The notes under the pieces were generated by a model that did not search any database, was not told where the DNA came from, and worked only from the letters and a program-made list of their open reading frames with translations. From Ochromonas danica (taxonomy: Eukaryota > Sar > Chrysophyceae > Chromulinales > Chromulinaceae), in NCBI GenBank assembly GCA_015146655.1, contig VKHL01000238.1:3258-30090 (forward strand): a DNA stretch of 26,833 nt, given 5' to 3'. How positions within the stretch are numbered: position 1 is the first letter of the stretch; the number at the start of each line of letters is the position of its first letter. The translations under genes were made by a program, and so were the position numbers. This document shows positions 1 to 9,256 of the stretch, in pieces.

Positions 1-210
1 CCCATAGCTAAAGGTAAGTCCATATTAAGTATACGTTCACTTGTTGTGATATTGGTCAATCCTGCCACTGTGGAAACTGTACCAGGTACTCGTTTTCCAT
101 TAATACTACCACCATCGCCACTACCAGCATCTAGGAAGATCCCAGATGGTGGGAAGATGGAGTAAAGGAGAAAGGACAGGATGACTAACGAGAAGAAGGA
201 ATGAAAATAG

Positions 211-245
<35 letters not shown>

Positions 246-281
246 ATTAGGGTGAGAATAGAAAAGAGAGAGAAGAAGCAT
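1..281 (-). CDS. 5' part of NHL/surface-protein gene, second copy (runs off left edge)
   Basis: The reading frame starts at the ATG complementary to 279-281 and stays open to position 1, giving 93 complete codons. It is identical over this length to the start of the large open frame at 22822: a short hydrophobic N-terminus, 13 Asn residues, a hydrophobic segment (residues about 29-43) typical of a signal peptide or signal anchor, then the beginning of the extracellular part. It is inferred to be an inverted paralog of that gene. Whether the rest is intact and whether it has the same Q-P-S repeat stalk cannot be seen here. Confidence 0.8.
211..243 (+). repeat. (TTG)11 microsatellite in left arm
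   Basis: Eleven TTG triplets, read as AAC on the minus strand, encode most of a 13-residue Asn run in the signal region of the left surface-protein copy. The right arm has the same number of triplets at 22861-22893. This equality in a normally unstable repeat supports a very recent duplication or continuing conversion. Confidence 0.9.
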
Positions 282-712
282 AACTTTTAATTGGTTTTCT
301 TTAGTAAATAAGATTTGTTCTTGTTTTTAATGTATTGTGATTCTTATCTATAATATATATGATTAATATATGATTGATGATTCTATTTTACTACTACAAC
401 GAAAATTATTATTTTTTGAATTATTCTCTAATGCTCTCACAGTAGAATAATCTAATTGAGTTAACTACTACTTCAATACGAAAGACAATAAATTGCTCAG
501 TTGCTTCTCAATCTTGTTGATGCAAATCAATCCAAGCACGTGATGAGATCTGAAGATGAGAGTGATTGATTGCAAAACACATTCTCATAAACCCATAAAA
601 TAGTAGTTATAAGTCGAAAGGGGCAGTTCCGAGTTCGTCCAAAATTTCACCTCTTCCACAATTTGTTATTCCATGGAATCTTTGCGTGGAATAGGTTTTG
701 GACTTCCATGCT

Positions 713-1172
713 GCAGCTGCTGCTGGAATGCCATTTTGATTCCTTTGATTGACTGATTTGACTTGATGGTTTGGGGATTTCTTCTTCTTCTTCCTACTAG
801 ATTTTGTTGTCTTCTTTAGACTTGAATTGCTTAGGAATTGTGAAGAAAAGGCTGTAGTCATTTTTATTTCCCATCTATCTCTGTGTGAGTTGTGACTGGG
901 AATTAATAGTTGTGTTGTTGAAGAGAAGCAGAAGTGAAAGAGGTGGTAGACAAGTCCATCGACATCGACGAGGTGCTTTCCTTTCCCCACTGAAGAAGCC
1001 AGGCGTGTCTAATAATTGTCTTGTATTTGCTGTTTTCCCCATTTTAGCTGTGAATCTGTAGGAGAGTGGAGAAGGATAGTATAGAGTGAATATAGTGTGA
1101 GAGATAGCTTGACTTGTCTAACAGAGAAGAGAAGAGAGGTATTGCTTCTATTATCAGAAGATACTATAGACC
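713..1172. other. Intergenic: divergent upstream region of surface protein and F-box-like gene
   Basis: This stretch lies between the end of the inverted-repeat arm and the F-box-like gene. It contains simple (CTT)n tracts and AG-rich sequence. A minus-strand frame at 607-990 is Lys/Ser-rich and unconvincing. I see no further gene. Confidence 0.5.
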
Positions 1173-2942
1173 ATGTCCAGCAGATCTCTACTATTGCAGT
1201 TACCAAGAGACATTCTTCATAGTGTCTACTCAGAGTGGTTACCATCATGGCGGGATCTGTCATGTTTGGATGTAGGGTGTGTAGGGAAAGGAGATCGTGA
1301 GGCATGGTTGTGTTCATTAAGTGAGGTGAAGATGAGAAATAGGTTAGCTTATCGGGTACTATCTGATGAGTCTATGAGAATGTGGTATGAGTGGGTGATT
1401 AGTCGCAAAGTGTTGATGGTGGAGAGGTTTCCTTTGCGACTGAGAGCGTTAGGGAACAGCGAGGCAAGGTTAGATTTTGGAAGTCACGGCACATTTATTC
1501 GCTCAATAGAGCTTGACAATTCAGTTAGCAGGATAGTCCGTCATCTGGATTCAAGCATGTTGACTGCGTTAGAGCAGAGCTTGTACTTGTTTGTGAGAGA
1601 GTGTATTCATTTGGAAGAAATGTACTATAGTGTATCAGAGGAAGACAGTGAGGTTAATGATTTGGTATTCTCTGCATTAAGAAAAGGGTTAGAGGCCAAT
1701 ACCTTACAGAAGGTTTACATTAATATCCAAAGCTATTTTATCATTTCCTCTTCCAATGTGAACATGATTTGTGAGTTTCTTGCTGACCATCTCTTGACTA
1801 TACAAGATATAGAATTCATATCTGAGGTTTTAGATGAAGAATCTGTCTATGCAATAATGAGTATTTTCCATGAGAGAATATCATCACCACCACTAAAGAG
1901 ATTATGCCTTTGGGGTTCTTATCTATCCTTGTCTAAGTTTTCTCAGTATCTTTCTACTACTATTGCAATGTATTTAGAAGTACTAGAGATTGGAAGATAT
2001 TGTATGGTATATGTTGAAGATGTCATGACAGAAGAGATATTATCTAATATAGGAAGAAGTTGTCCTATGTTAAGATCATTTAAAATAGGTCTATATGATT
2101 CATTTACAAAAGTATTTACAGTGAGGAAGTTATATCAGTTCTATGAAATATGTCCTTATTTAATTACATTTAGCTGTTCAGCTGGTTCAACGGATAATAT
2201 GGCCGTCTCTATAAAGGTTGATGATAATAATTTGAATGAATTGTGTTATGATATCTATGGATTAACACTATCTACAGAAGAGAAGGAGATGTTTGTGGAA
2301 TGTATGTATCTTGCAATACAAAGAAGTTCAAACAAGCTTGTAGGCATAGTATTTGGTATGGATTTACTGAAACAACATGATGAATGGATTCTATTAAAGT
2401 CTAAGCTATCACCTTATCTCACTGGGTTAGTGGGGAAGATGTCAGAATGGATGTTAATCGAAGCAGTGAAGGAATTCCCTCATTTGGATAGGTTACAAGT
2501 CACACTTGAAGAAGACAACAAGCTTAATGATTTGAGTTTAGCAGCCCTAATGGAGTATGGGCGTGGCTTAAAGAAGCTGTGCATCTATAATAGCAGTAGA
2601 TATCGTTCACAGGTTTATAGCTTTAGTGATGAGATGGTTAGTATGTTGATTGAAAGGTGTGAAATGTTGGAAGAACTGACTCTACCTGGTCTAGGATATG
2701 AGAGTGTATTAGCAGTGAAACATCATTCAAGGTTGAGAGAAGTACATTTATTGCATGTGCAGGTATCAAAGGAAGAGATGGCAGATATGTTACTACTAGA
2801 TGTTGTTAAAGAAAGTGATGAAAAGTGTGTATGGAGAAGATTGCGAAAGGGTGAGATTAGTGGGAGAGGTTATACTTTTTCATTTGATGATGATAATGAT
2901 GATATAACAACACGATGCTGGGTGGAGTATTTTAACACTTAA
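1173..2942 (+). CDS. F-box-like / leucine-rich repeat protein, copy A
   Basis: Single-exon frame of 589 aa. The N-terminus (residues about 8-50) starts with LPRDILHSVYSEWL and has the L-P-x-(D/E)-hydrophobic layout of an F-box-like motif, then a Leu-rich body with irregular repeats of the type L-x-x-L-x-I, ending in an acidic D/N-rich tail. F-box/LRR proteins usually act as substrate receptors of SCF ubiquitin ligases; that role is inferred. It is clearly paralogous to the gene at 19135-20922: the conserved blocks are LPxDxLHxxYxEWL, DREAWLCSLS versus DREEWLSSLS, RKVL near residue 80, and FSDEM followed by CxMLExLxxP near the C-terminus. The ATG at 1173 is the first in frame and is preceded by ACC. 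No introns are needed. It could instead be a lineage-specific LRR family without SCF function. Confidence 0.8.
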   Translation: MSSRSLLLQLPRDILHSVYSEWLPSWRDLSCLDVGCVGKGDREAWLCSLSEVKMRNRLAYRVLSDESMRMWYEWVISRKVLMVERFPLRLRALGNSEARLDFGSHGTFIRSIELDNSVSRIVRHLDSSMLTALEQSLYLFVRECIHLEEMYYSVSEEDSEVNDLVFSALRKGLEANTLQKVYINIQSYFIISSSNVNMICEFLADHLLTIQDIEFISEVLDEESVYAIMSIFHERISSPPLKRLCLWGSYLSLSKFSQYLSTTIAMYLEVLEIGRYCMVYVEDVMTEEILSNIGRSCPMLRSFKIGLYDSFTKVFTVRKLYQFYEICPYLITFSCSAGSTDNMAVSIKVDDNNLNELCYDIYGLTLSTEEKEMFVECMYLAIQRSSNKLVGIVFGMDLLKQHDEWILLKSKLSPYLTGLVGKMSEWMLIEAVKEFPHLDRLQVTLEEDNKLNDLSLAALMEYGRGLKKLCIYNSSRYRSQVYSFSDEMVSMLIERCEMLEELTLPGLGYESVLAVKHHSRLREVHLLHVQVSKEEMADMLLLDVVKESDEKCVWRRLRKGEISGRGYTFSFDDDNDDITTRCWVEYFNT

Positions 2943-3516
2943 TCCCTGCAGTTATTGGAGGAGAAGCACAGCATACTATAGTGGCAACAAAACCACCTAG
3001 AAAACCCCCATTTCCAAGTGGAGAATGACTTGGTAAGTATAGAACACTGGACGTTTAGCATTTCCTCGTTTAATCTGTTCAAATCAATCTCTTGTTATTC
3101 GGACTTGTGGTTCTCCTGCTGCTGCTGCTGTCTTTGTAATCTTCTCTGATGTTAAAGCAAAGCCAGAGAAGGTTGCTAAGGCAATGACTGACCTAGTAAG
3201 ATTGCTATAATGGGAATAGGAGAGTACATATTCGATTTAGCAACACAAGTGGTATAGCAATAATAGTGGTACCATTCCAACCCAATTACCACTGTGTGAA
3301 TGAATTTACGATTCCTAGTTTTGTTATTAACTTGACTAAGCAGTAATAATACCATTTTCAGGTGCATTAGTTAAATGACATGCTTCGATGTTCAGAGATG
3401 TCTGATAAGAGTGTGAATGATAAAAGAGCTACAAACACAGTCAACGGGTAAATCGAAATCACCACTAAGTTAACAGACATGTTTCTATTATGATGTTTAT
3501 TACACCATATCAACAA
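2943..3516. other. Intergenic, possible exon-like relics
   Basis: No confident gene. Two short plus-strand stretches look coding-like: about 2952-3027, after a CTGCAG acceptor-like site and ending in TGA, and about 3043-3195, which includes an Ala run and ends at a GTAAGA donor-like site. They could not be joined into a convincing protein and I recognise no family. Confidence 0.3.
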
Positions 3517-3589
3517 GCCGTCCTAGCTCAGTCGGTAGAGCGCAAGGCTCTTAACCTTGTGGTCGGGGGTTCGAGCCCCCCGGTCGGTG
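3517..3589 (+). tRNA. tRNA-Lys(CTT)
   Basis: A 73-nt cloverleaf folds by eye. The D stem is GCTC/GAGC, the anticodon stem CAAGG/CCTTG, the loop CTCTTAA with anticodon CTT, and the T stem GGGGG/CCCCC with loop TTCGAGC. The acceptor stem is GCCGTCC against GGTCGGT, with a G1-T72 wobble and a T5-T68 mismatch, and the discriminator base is G. The A box (TAGCTCAGTCGG) and B box (GGTTCGAGCCC) are present. There is no intron and no encoded CCA, as expected for a nuclear gene. It is identical over its whole length to the copy at 6660-6732. Confidence 0.95.
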
Positions 3590-3598
3590 ATCATAACC

Positions 3599-3603
3599 TT
3601 TTT
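3599..3603 (+). terminator. Pol III terminator of first tRNA-Lys
   Basis: A run of five T ten bases after the tRNA 3' end, the usual RNA polymerase III stop signal. Confidence 0.8.
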
Positions 3604-4089
3604 GAACTATTTGAAATGTCTTTCTTCTTCAAGCTGTCCATCCATTATATCACATTGAAGGAAAAGAAGAGCAGTGCTTGCTAGGTGGGTGTATTTTTTT
3701 CTTTTTTGCGTGGGCTACTTCTGGCAACAACAACTACTGTGCCCCCTATAGACACCCCACGCAATAATAATAACGAACACATGATAACCTGTGTTGTATT
3801 CATCTATCCAGCAGACCTTGCTTTGAATCTAGACCATATGAGTGAATGACATGTTGATAGGAGAACTCACCAACAACAATGATGTCAATGTGATGGTTGA
3901 TGATAGTGGTGGGTGATAAACAACAAACCAAAGTTGTAAGTCATCATACACAACAACAACAACAACAATGATGATGATGATGACGACGTAAGTCTTCTTC
4001 TTCATAGTTCTTTCTTATTATATATATAGTGTAAGATAGTGTAAGGAAAGGTAAGGTAAAGAAGATAGATAGAAAGCAACTAAACTATT
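3604..4089. other. Intergenic between tRNA-Lys and COPZ 3' end
   Basis: No gene seen. It contains a possible stem, TTGCGTGGG at 3706-3714 and CCCACGCAA at 3756-3764, a CAA-rich stretch, an (ATG)n tract near 3967-3982, and the probable 3' untranslated region of the minus-strand COPZ gene. Confidence 0.5.
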
Positions 4090-5270
4090 CTAAACCCCTA
4101 GGAAAGACTTGAAAATCGAGTCTTTGGCCATGCCCAAGGCCTGTGAGAGAGTAATGTCCCCCATGCTCGTAGCCTATCAACCAAGAGAGGTAGAGGTAGA
4201 GGTAGTGTATGTCAGACGAACCAAACTAAACTTGTATTAGGATGACCCCTTACCGGTTGAGCAGAAGCATTAGGAGATGACATGGAATAGTTAGAATCAG
4301 GACCTCGCATTAGTACACGACTAACAATAGCTGATGCATCCAATTCCATTAGATTGCCTTCATCTAACTACTCACCCCCACCACCACACAGCAGAAGCAG
4401 ACGACAAGGTTACAGTCAATAGACTACATCATCATATATATAGAGAGTGTGTGTAGGTCCTACCGTCTCATCGATAGTCAATAGGATCAGTTCAAGATTA
4501 TCCAACATTGTCCTCTTATCCACCTAAACAGAGAGGGAAGGGAAGGCGAGAGGTAGCAGTTAGTATCCTGGAGTTGCTAGGTTGCACACATGTGTGTGTG
4601 CGTGTGTGCAGGAGGTAGGTGGGAGGTAGTCTATCTTACCTGTCCCTTAAGCAAGGTATTAACCGCTTCGAAGACAGTCTCCAGCACACTCGTGAGGATC
4701 AACTCATTCTAGACCATCATGGTTGATACATTACTAATCAAAGCTGTCATGTGCTAGAGAGAGGTAGTGCTACTAGTCTTACCTCATCAATATTGCCTGA
4801 GACATAGAGACGAACATCAGCACCTGATTTGAAAGTGACCACTTCATTCTCCACTATCAGCACTTCCGCTACACGCAAACGCACACACACGCACACGAGG
4901 GTTAGCACAGCATGGCAGTGAAGACTACTGGGTCACTATACCATCTGCCTTGGCATTGATAGCTTTCGTCTTCTTGTGCAACAGTTTCTCATAGTCCACT
5001 TGCTGACTCTTCCCTCTCTTGTCATAATACTTGACAAAGAGACGATTGCCATCACTATCAAGGATGATTAAAGAGTTCACTACTGGAATCAACACCTAAC
5101 ATAATATCACCCAATAACACCACCATCACCATCACCATCACCATCACCATGAGACCAAATAGTGACACCATCATAATAAGATGATGAATTGAATTAAGTA
5201 TGAGAACAAAAATTGAAAATGAAAATGAAAATGAAAATTATTAGGAGGATGTCTATCTTACCTCTGACAT
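4090..5270 (-). CDS. COPZ: Coatomer subunit zeta (COPI), 7 exons
   Basis: Rebuilt from splice sites on the minus strand, with exons at 5262-5270, 4942-5095, 4783-4868, 4640-4708, 4464-4523, 4254-4367 and 4090-4173. All introns are GT-AG (73-166 bp), the joined frame is open, and the product is 191 aa, close to the usual size of about 177-200 aa. Zeta is a small longin-fold subunit of the COPI coat that makes retrograde Golgi-to-ER vesicles. Recognisable family blocks are SLIILDSDGNRLFVKYYD near the start, ENELILTSVLETVFEAVN, KRTMLDNLELILLTIDE, and the C-terminal LSQALGMAKDSIFKS. The first exon is only nine bases (M-S-E), so single-frame gene finding misses this gene. Intron 1 carries (CACCAT)n and (GAAAAT)n tracts. 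It is divergent from the Nudix gene. Confidence 0.93.
5117..5150. repeat. (CACCAT)n microsatellite in COPZ intron 1
   Basis: Short tandem CAC/CAT-type hexamers lie inside the first intron of the minus-strand COPZ gene. A second short (GAAAAT)n tract lies at about 5214-5238 in the same intron. Confidence 0.8.
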
Positions 5271-5576
5271 GATATTGTTTTTTTATTTTATTTTAAAATA
5301 TAATAATAATAATAGAACAGTGAGTGATCTTATCTCTTCCCAATCCTATCGATATGGGATGAGTTAGGGAAGGGGGTGATACTATTATTGTATTGCCTTG
5401 GAATATAGTATTACTATGTTGCCTTGGAGACATGAAGCCTGCCAGATATGCCAGATTTGGTCTTCTGGCTCTCTTTGTCTCATCACTTCACTTTCACTGA
5501 CAGACTGATGATTATCGTCTATTTCTTACTACTACTACTATTACTACTACTATTACCTACTATTATTATCTCAACC
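5271..5576. promoter_or_regulatory. Shared divergent promoter of COPZ and Nudix gene
   Basis: About 306 bp separate the COPZ start (5270, minus) from the conservative Nudix start (5577, plus), so both 5' flanks must lie here. It includes a T/A-rich tract at 5275-5310 and a (TAC)n-type tract at 5528-5560. No specific factor site is claimed. Confidence 0.45.
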
Positions 5577-6887
5577 ATGTCTTTTAAGTTAACATCATCG
5601 GAAATGAAACTCTTACTTCATCGTGTTCAATCAATGAATAATCTACTATCATCATCTTCTATTCAAACTCTTTTACTTCCTTTTCATTGTGATAATCAAA
5701 TATTAGGATATCTTCATCCGACTTTCGCTGAAAAACTAACTTCCTATTCCAATACTTTCCAATATACTGACCATCACAAAGAAGGGTTGAAGTTTGTCCC
5801 TGAAGTTGAAGTTCAGTCTGTCAGTGGTCGTACAGCCGCAGCACTCACAGTCTGTCAATCCCTCCGTGAAAATGAAAATCTTTTCACAGGTTGGCGATCT
5901 GAAATGTTAGCTGTTGCTTCTGACTTCCATGCTAGTCCTTCCTTCCTATTAGAACGTGTGGTTATCCCAGCATTTGGTGTGAAAGCTTATGGTGTCCATG
6001 TCAATGGATATACCACTACCACTACCTCTACCACTACCTCAAGACCAGAGGGTATCATAGATGGCATCTGGGTAGCTAGAAGATCTTCAACTAAGCCTAC
6101 CTGGCCGGGTATGTTAGATCATATCGCAGCAGGGGCTATCCCTCATGGTATTAATATTGAAGAGAATGTCTGGAAGGAATGCGCTGAAGAGGCCAATATT
6201 CCTCTTCCATTAGCTAAGACAGCTCAACAAGTACAAACTATCACTTATGCTAGTTGGGAAGAGAGAAGTATGACTTTGAAAAGAGATACTATCTTTTGTT
6301 ATGATTTATTATTACCAAAGAGTTTTATCCCTCAACCTGTTGATGGTGAAGTGGATAGTTTTGTTCTTAAGGTGAGTAGTAGAGATGATCTCATACTAAC
6401 TATAACCCTAACTATATTATTATCCATTACCAATTATTTACAACCTGTTATACCTGTTTATAACTAACAATAAGCTAATGATGTATTAGAAACCAGAATG
6501 GGTATTAGATCGACTCTTAAGGAAGGATGTTGAGAAAGAAAGTGAATATAAACCGAATTGTAATCTTGTTGTCATTGATTTCTTTCTCAGGTGAGTATTT
6601 GTGGTTCCATTCATTTTCTTTATATTCCATCCTTCCACATATCGTACATGTGAAGTTAAGCCGTCCTAGCTCAGTCGGTAGAGCGCAAGGCTCTTAACCT
6701 TGTGGTCGGGGGTTCGAGCCCCCCGGTCGGTGATACATTTTTGTCTTTTTTGTGTGATTTCTTCCATGAAGAAGGTATTTACTTCCTCCCTCTTACTATG
6801 GTGACTGTGTTTTATAGACATGGATTGATTGATCGGAGCTCTCCTCACTATGAAGAACTGGAAAAGAGTCTTCATGTTCCCCTTTAG
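5577..6887 (+). CDS. Nudix hydrolase with DUF4743 (thiamine pyrophosphokinase-related type), 3 exons
   Basis: Exons are 5577-6371, 6490-6590 and 6818-6887, with GT-AG introns and the frame kept (the last join completes an Arg codon), giving 321 aa. The protein resembles plant NUDT20/NUDT24 and fungal relatives. An N-terminal DUF4743-like region ends in GWRSEMLAVAS. It is followed by FGVKAYGVHVNGY, PGMLDHIAAGAIPHGI and the Nudix-helix region KECAEEANI, then FCYDLLLP and DGEVDSF, and a C-terminal VVIDFFLRHGLI. Members hydrolyse nucleotide- or thiamine-type diphosphates (oxy-thiamine diphosphates are proposed substrates); the exact substrate is not readable. An upstream in-frame ATG at 5448 would add 43 residues with a Leu run made by a TAC/TTA repeat, which is more likely 5' UTR, or less likely a membrane anchor. 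Intron 2 contains a complete tRNA-Lys gene. Confidence 0.9.
6660..6732 (+). tRNA. tRNA-Lys(CTT) nested in Nudix intron 2
   Basis: All 73 bases are identical to the tRNA at 3517-3589, with the same CTT anticodon, A and B boxes, G discriminator, G1-T72 wobble and T5-T68 mismatch. It lies inside the 6591-6817 intron of the Nudix gene, on the same strand. Flanking sequence differs from the first copy, so the repeated unit is essentially the tRNA itself. Confidence 0.95.
6738..6751 (+). terminator. Pol III terminator of nested tRNA-Lys
   Basis: Two T runs follow the tRNA, TTTTT at 6738-6742 and TTTTTT at 6746-6751. They would allow independent Pol III termination inside the host intron. Confidence 0.8.
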
Positions 6888-7186
6888 TGTAGTTATAACA
6901 ATATTGATAAGATCACTAGAAAGACTATAGGAGATGATCACAGTACTAGAGATTGTAATCAGTTGACATTTCAAACCAGACCATCCCATCCTTTTAAACA
7001 CTTCAATGATGACAATGAATCAAAATGAGCTAATGTTACACATAACTTCCTCAAAAATCTACTGACTTGAGTTGCGCTCTTTGCTCTCCTCCCAACATAT
7101 TTAGTCCATGTGCTACATGACCTTCTCCTAATTACCATCAGCTATGACATTCTCTCCTCTCTCAACCATACATGACCTAATATGAT

Positions 7187-9256
7187 CTAACGGAGATGAT
7201 CCCAGTTATTCACCATGAGCTTGGAAATGCACTGTAAGACATGCTTTTGTACTTCTTCATTCTCAGAAGTCAGCATCTTCATCACAACATCTTTACCACC
7301 CAGACGAGCAACAACAACACGTCCATTAGGATAGAATCGTGTGAACTCACCCAGATCATAGAGGGCAATGCAAGCGATAGTCTAAAAAAACAACAATAAC
7401 AGCCGAAATGCACAAATGAAATCCATCACTTCCCAAAACGAATCAAAACCAAACATAAAAGATAAACTAACTAACCGGATCTGGATTAGAGAGATGGATA
7501 ATCAAGGAACGTAAGAGAGCAAAGTTATCAGCTTCTACAAACTTAGCATTCTCTCGCCAGAACTTTTCGGTATGTAAGATACCCCATCTACAATAACAAC
7601 AACAGTATGAACAGTTGGAGAAAGTTAGCATTCTCTTTAGTATTAGAATGAGATTCGTTTATCTCGTAAGAAAAACAACTTACCTTAATCCACCAGAGAG
7701 AATCTCTGAAGCCCATCTAATACATGCAAGTCATAGATAGATACATACCATTAAGTTTGGTAAATATAATGCATTCAACTATTAACATTAAATAGTGATT
7801 ACCTTTCAAAAGTACTTAACTCACGAAAGTTACGATGTAACAAGTCAGATAGAACTTTAAAATCATTTTCAGCTTCAGGATCACCTATTTGCTTAAAGGA
7901 TTGATTTTGTTGATAGTTTTCGACTAAACGCATCAAACCTGCAGTATACATCTCATTCAACACTAAGGTAGCACGATTATTAATTGCATTGGAGACAGAA
8001 GAAGATGGAGTAGTAGAAGTTGTTTGATCCTGGGCTAATAGGAAGTTAGGACTAGTACTACCCTGAGCAAGGTTACGTAATACTGAAATGATCACACGTG
8101 TTACTTTACGTGAAGGAGAAGCACCAAGCAACTCCACAAGCAATGGTAAGACATTAGCTTGAAGAAAGGCTTCAACAACAGCTGCAGCTAACCCTTCTGA
8201 TCCTCCAGGTCCACTTCCATTATAAGCATTGGCTGGACCCGTATCACAACCAAGTGATAATGCCCATAAAATGAAAACAATATCATAAAGCTGTTGTGGA
8301 TTACCATTCACACCTAAACGTCTCAAAATACCAGTTAATTGTCCTACAATAGGTTGAGACAAGACTGCTGTTTGATGTCTATCAGATCGTACTAAGAAGC
8401 TTAAGGCAGGTAAGGCCATATCCCATACACCATTACTTTGAGATGATAATTTCAAAGCAACCCATTGCAAAAGAATAGACACTTGTCCATCCCAAGCTGA
8501 TAATAAAGCTGCGAAGACTGTAGACATAGTACGTTGTAAATAGATATCAGAAGTCGTTAATAAGATGCGAAAGCAATTATCTTGCAATTTACGTCCACTG
8601 TTTGGTACAGATTGTGGTTGTTCTACAGTGAATAAAATAGAATGCTTCATACCAAAGGCATCACTATTAACATCCTCGCGACTATCCCAAGATAAGCCTA
8701 AGATCTCTTCCATACGTGTGTAGACATATTGTAAGACAACAATATTAGTAGTGCAGGATTCAGCCACTTTGACTAAGATAGCAACATATTCCTTGGCATC
8801 CACAGGGTTATCCAAGACTACGGATAAGTTGGATTGAGCACGTTCCAATAATTGATGCTATAATACATAAAAACCATTGAACCCATCAGTCAGTCACCAT
8901 TGTAGACAGACATACAGTGAGCAAGACAGACAGAGAGCGAGAGTAAGAGTAAGAGAGACAAACAGAAAGAGTTAGAGAGATAGACAGATAGAGAGATACG
9001 TCGAAAGGAATTATGAACATAAATTACAATCAAAATAAACAAAACCATGACATAAAATAAAAAATGAACAGAAGAAAAACCAGACAAAGAAGTTCAAACT
9101 TACATCACGATGTTGTAAAAAGACTCCAGAGGATGGCAATTGCTCCCATTGAATCTGACCATACAAAGTCTTGGAGACTTCAGATTTCTCCATAGAACTA
9201 AAGTCTAAATGTCCATGTTGAACATTCAACGATTTATTAAACTGTTTAGAACTCAT
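7187..9256 (-). CDS. VMA13: V-type proton ATPase subunit H, 5 exons
   Basis: Exons on the minus strand are 9104-9256, 7803-8857, 7684-7716, 7476-7587 and 7187-7381. All introns are GT-AG and the product is 515 aa, against about 480 in yeast and human. Subunit H is an all-helical HEAT/ARM-repeat protein that bridges V1 and Vo and regulates ATP hydrolysis of the vacuolar proton pump. Visible hallmarks are the helical repeat body (exon 2), the hinge DPEAENDFKVLSDLL, then EKFWRENA, and the conserved C-terminal blocks ALYDLGEFTRFYPNGR and VLQCISKLMVNNWDHLR. Exon 3 has only 33 bases. A Ser/Gly-rich loop around TGPANAYNGSGPGGSEG and another near QTTSTTPSSS are extra relative to the family. The ATG at 9256 is the first one usable. 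It is convergent with the Nudix gene. Confidence 0.93.

Larger units (their letters stand above)
1..712. repeat. Left arm of large inverted duplication
   Basis: Position 1+k pairs with the complement of position 23102-k. Read line by line, 1 to about 620 is identical to the reverse complement of about 22483-23102, including the coding start, a (TTG)11 run and about 340 bp of upstream DNA. From 620 to about 712 the arms differ by a few substitutions and two compensating 7-bp insertions, and then similarity stops. The arm probably continues beyond the left edge of the window. The spacer between arms is about 21.7 kb. Confidence 0.95.

Noticed and set aside
607-990. Minus-strand frame of 127 codons upstream of the left surface-protein copy
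   Set aside because: Lys/Ser low complexity, no recognised domain. The part inside the arm is not kept in frame in the mirrored copy because of the 7-bp duplication.
2952-3378. Possible small spliced gene downstream of F-box-like copy A
   Set aside because: Individual stretches look coding and have splice-like borders, but no combination gives a continuous protein with a start codon and recognisable family.
3706-3764. TTGCGTGGG / CCCACGCAA inverted pair with a 41-base loop
   Set aside because: Only 9-bp arms with a long loop; such pairs are expected by chance at this scale. Noted in the gap entry only.
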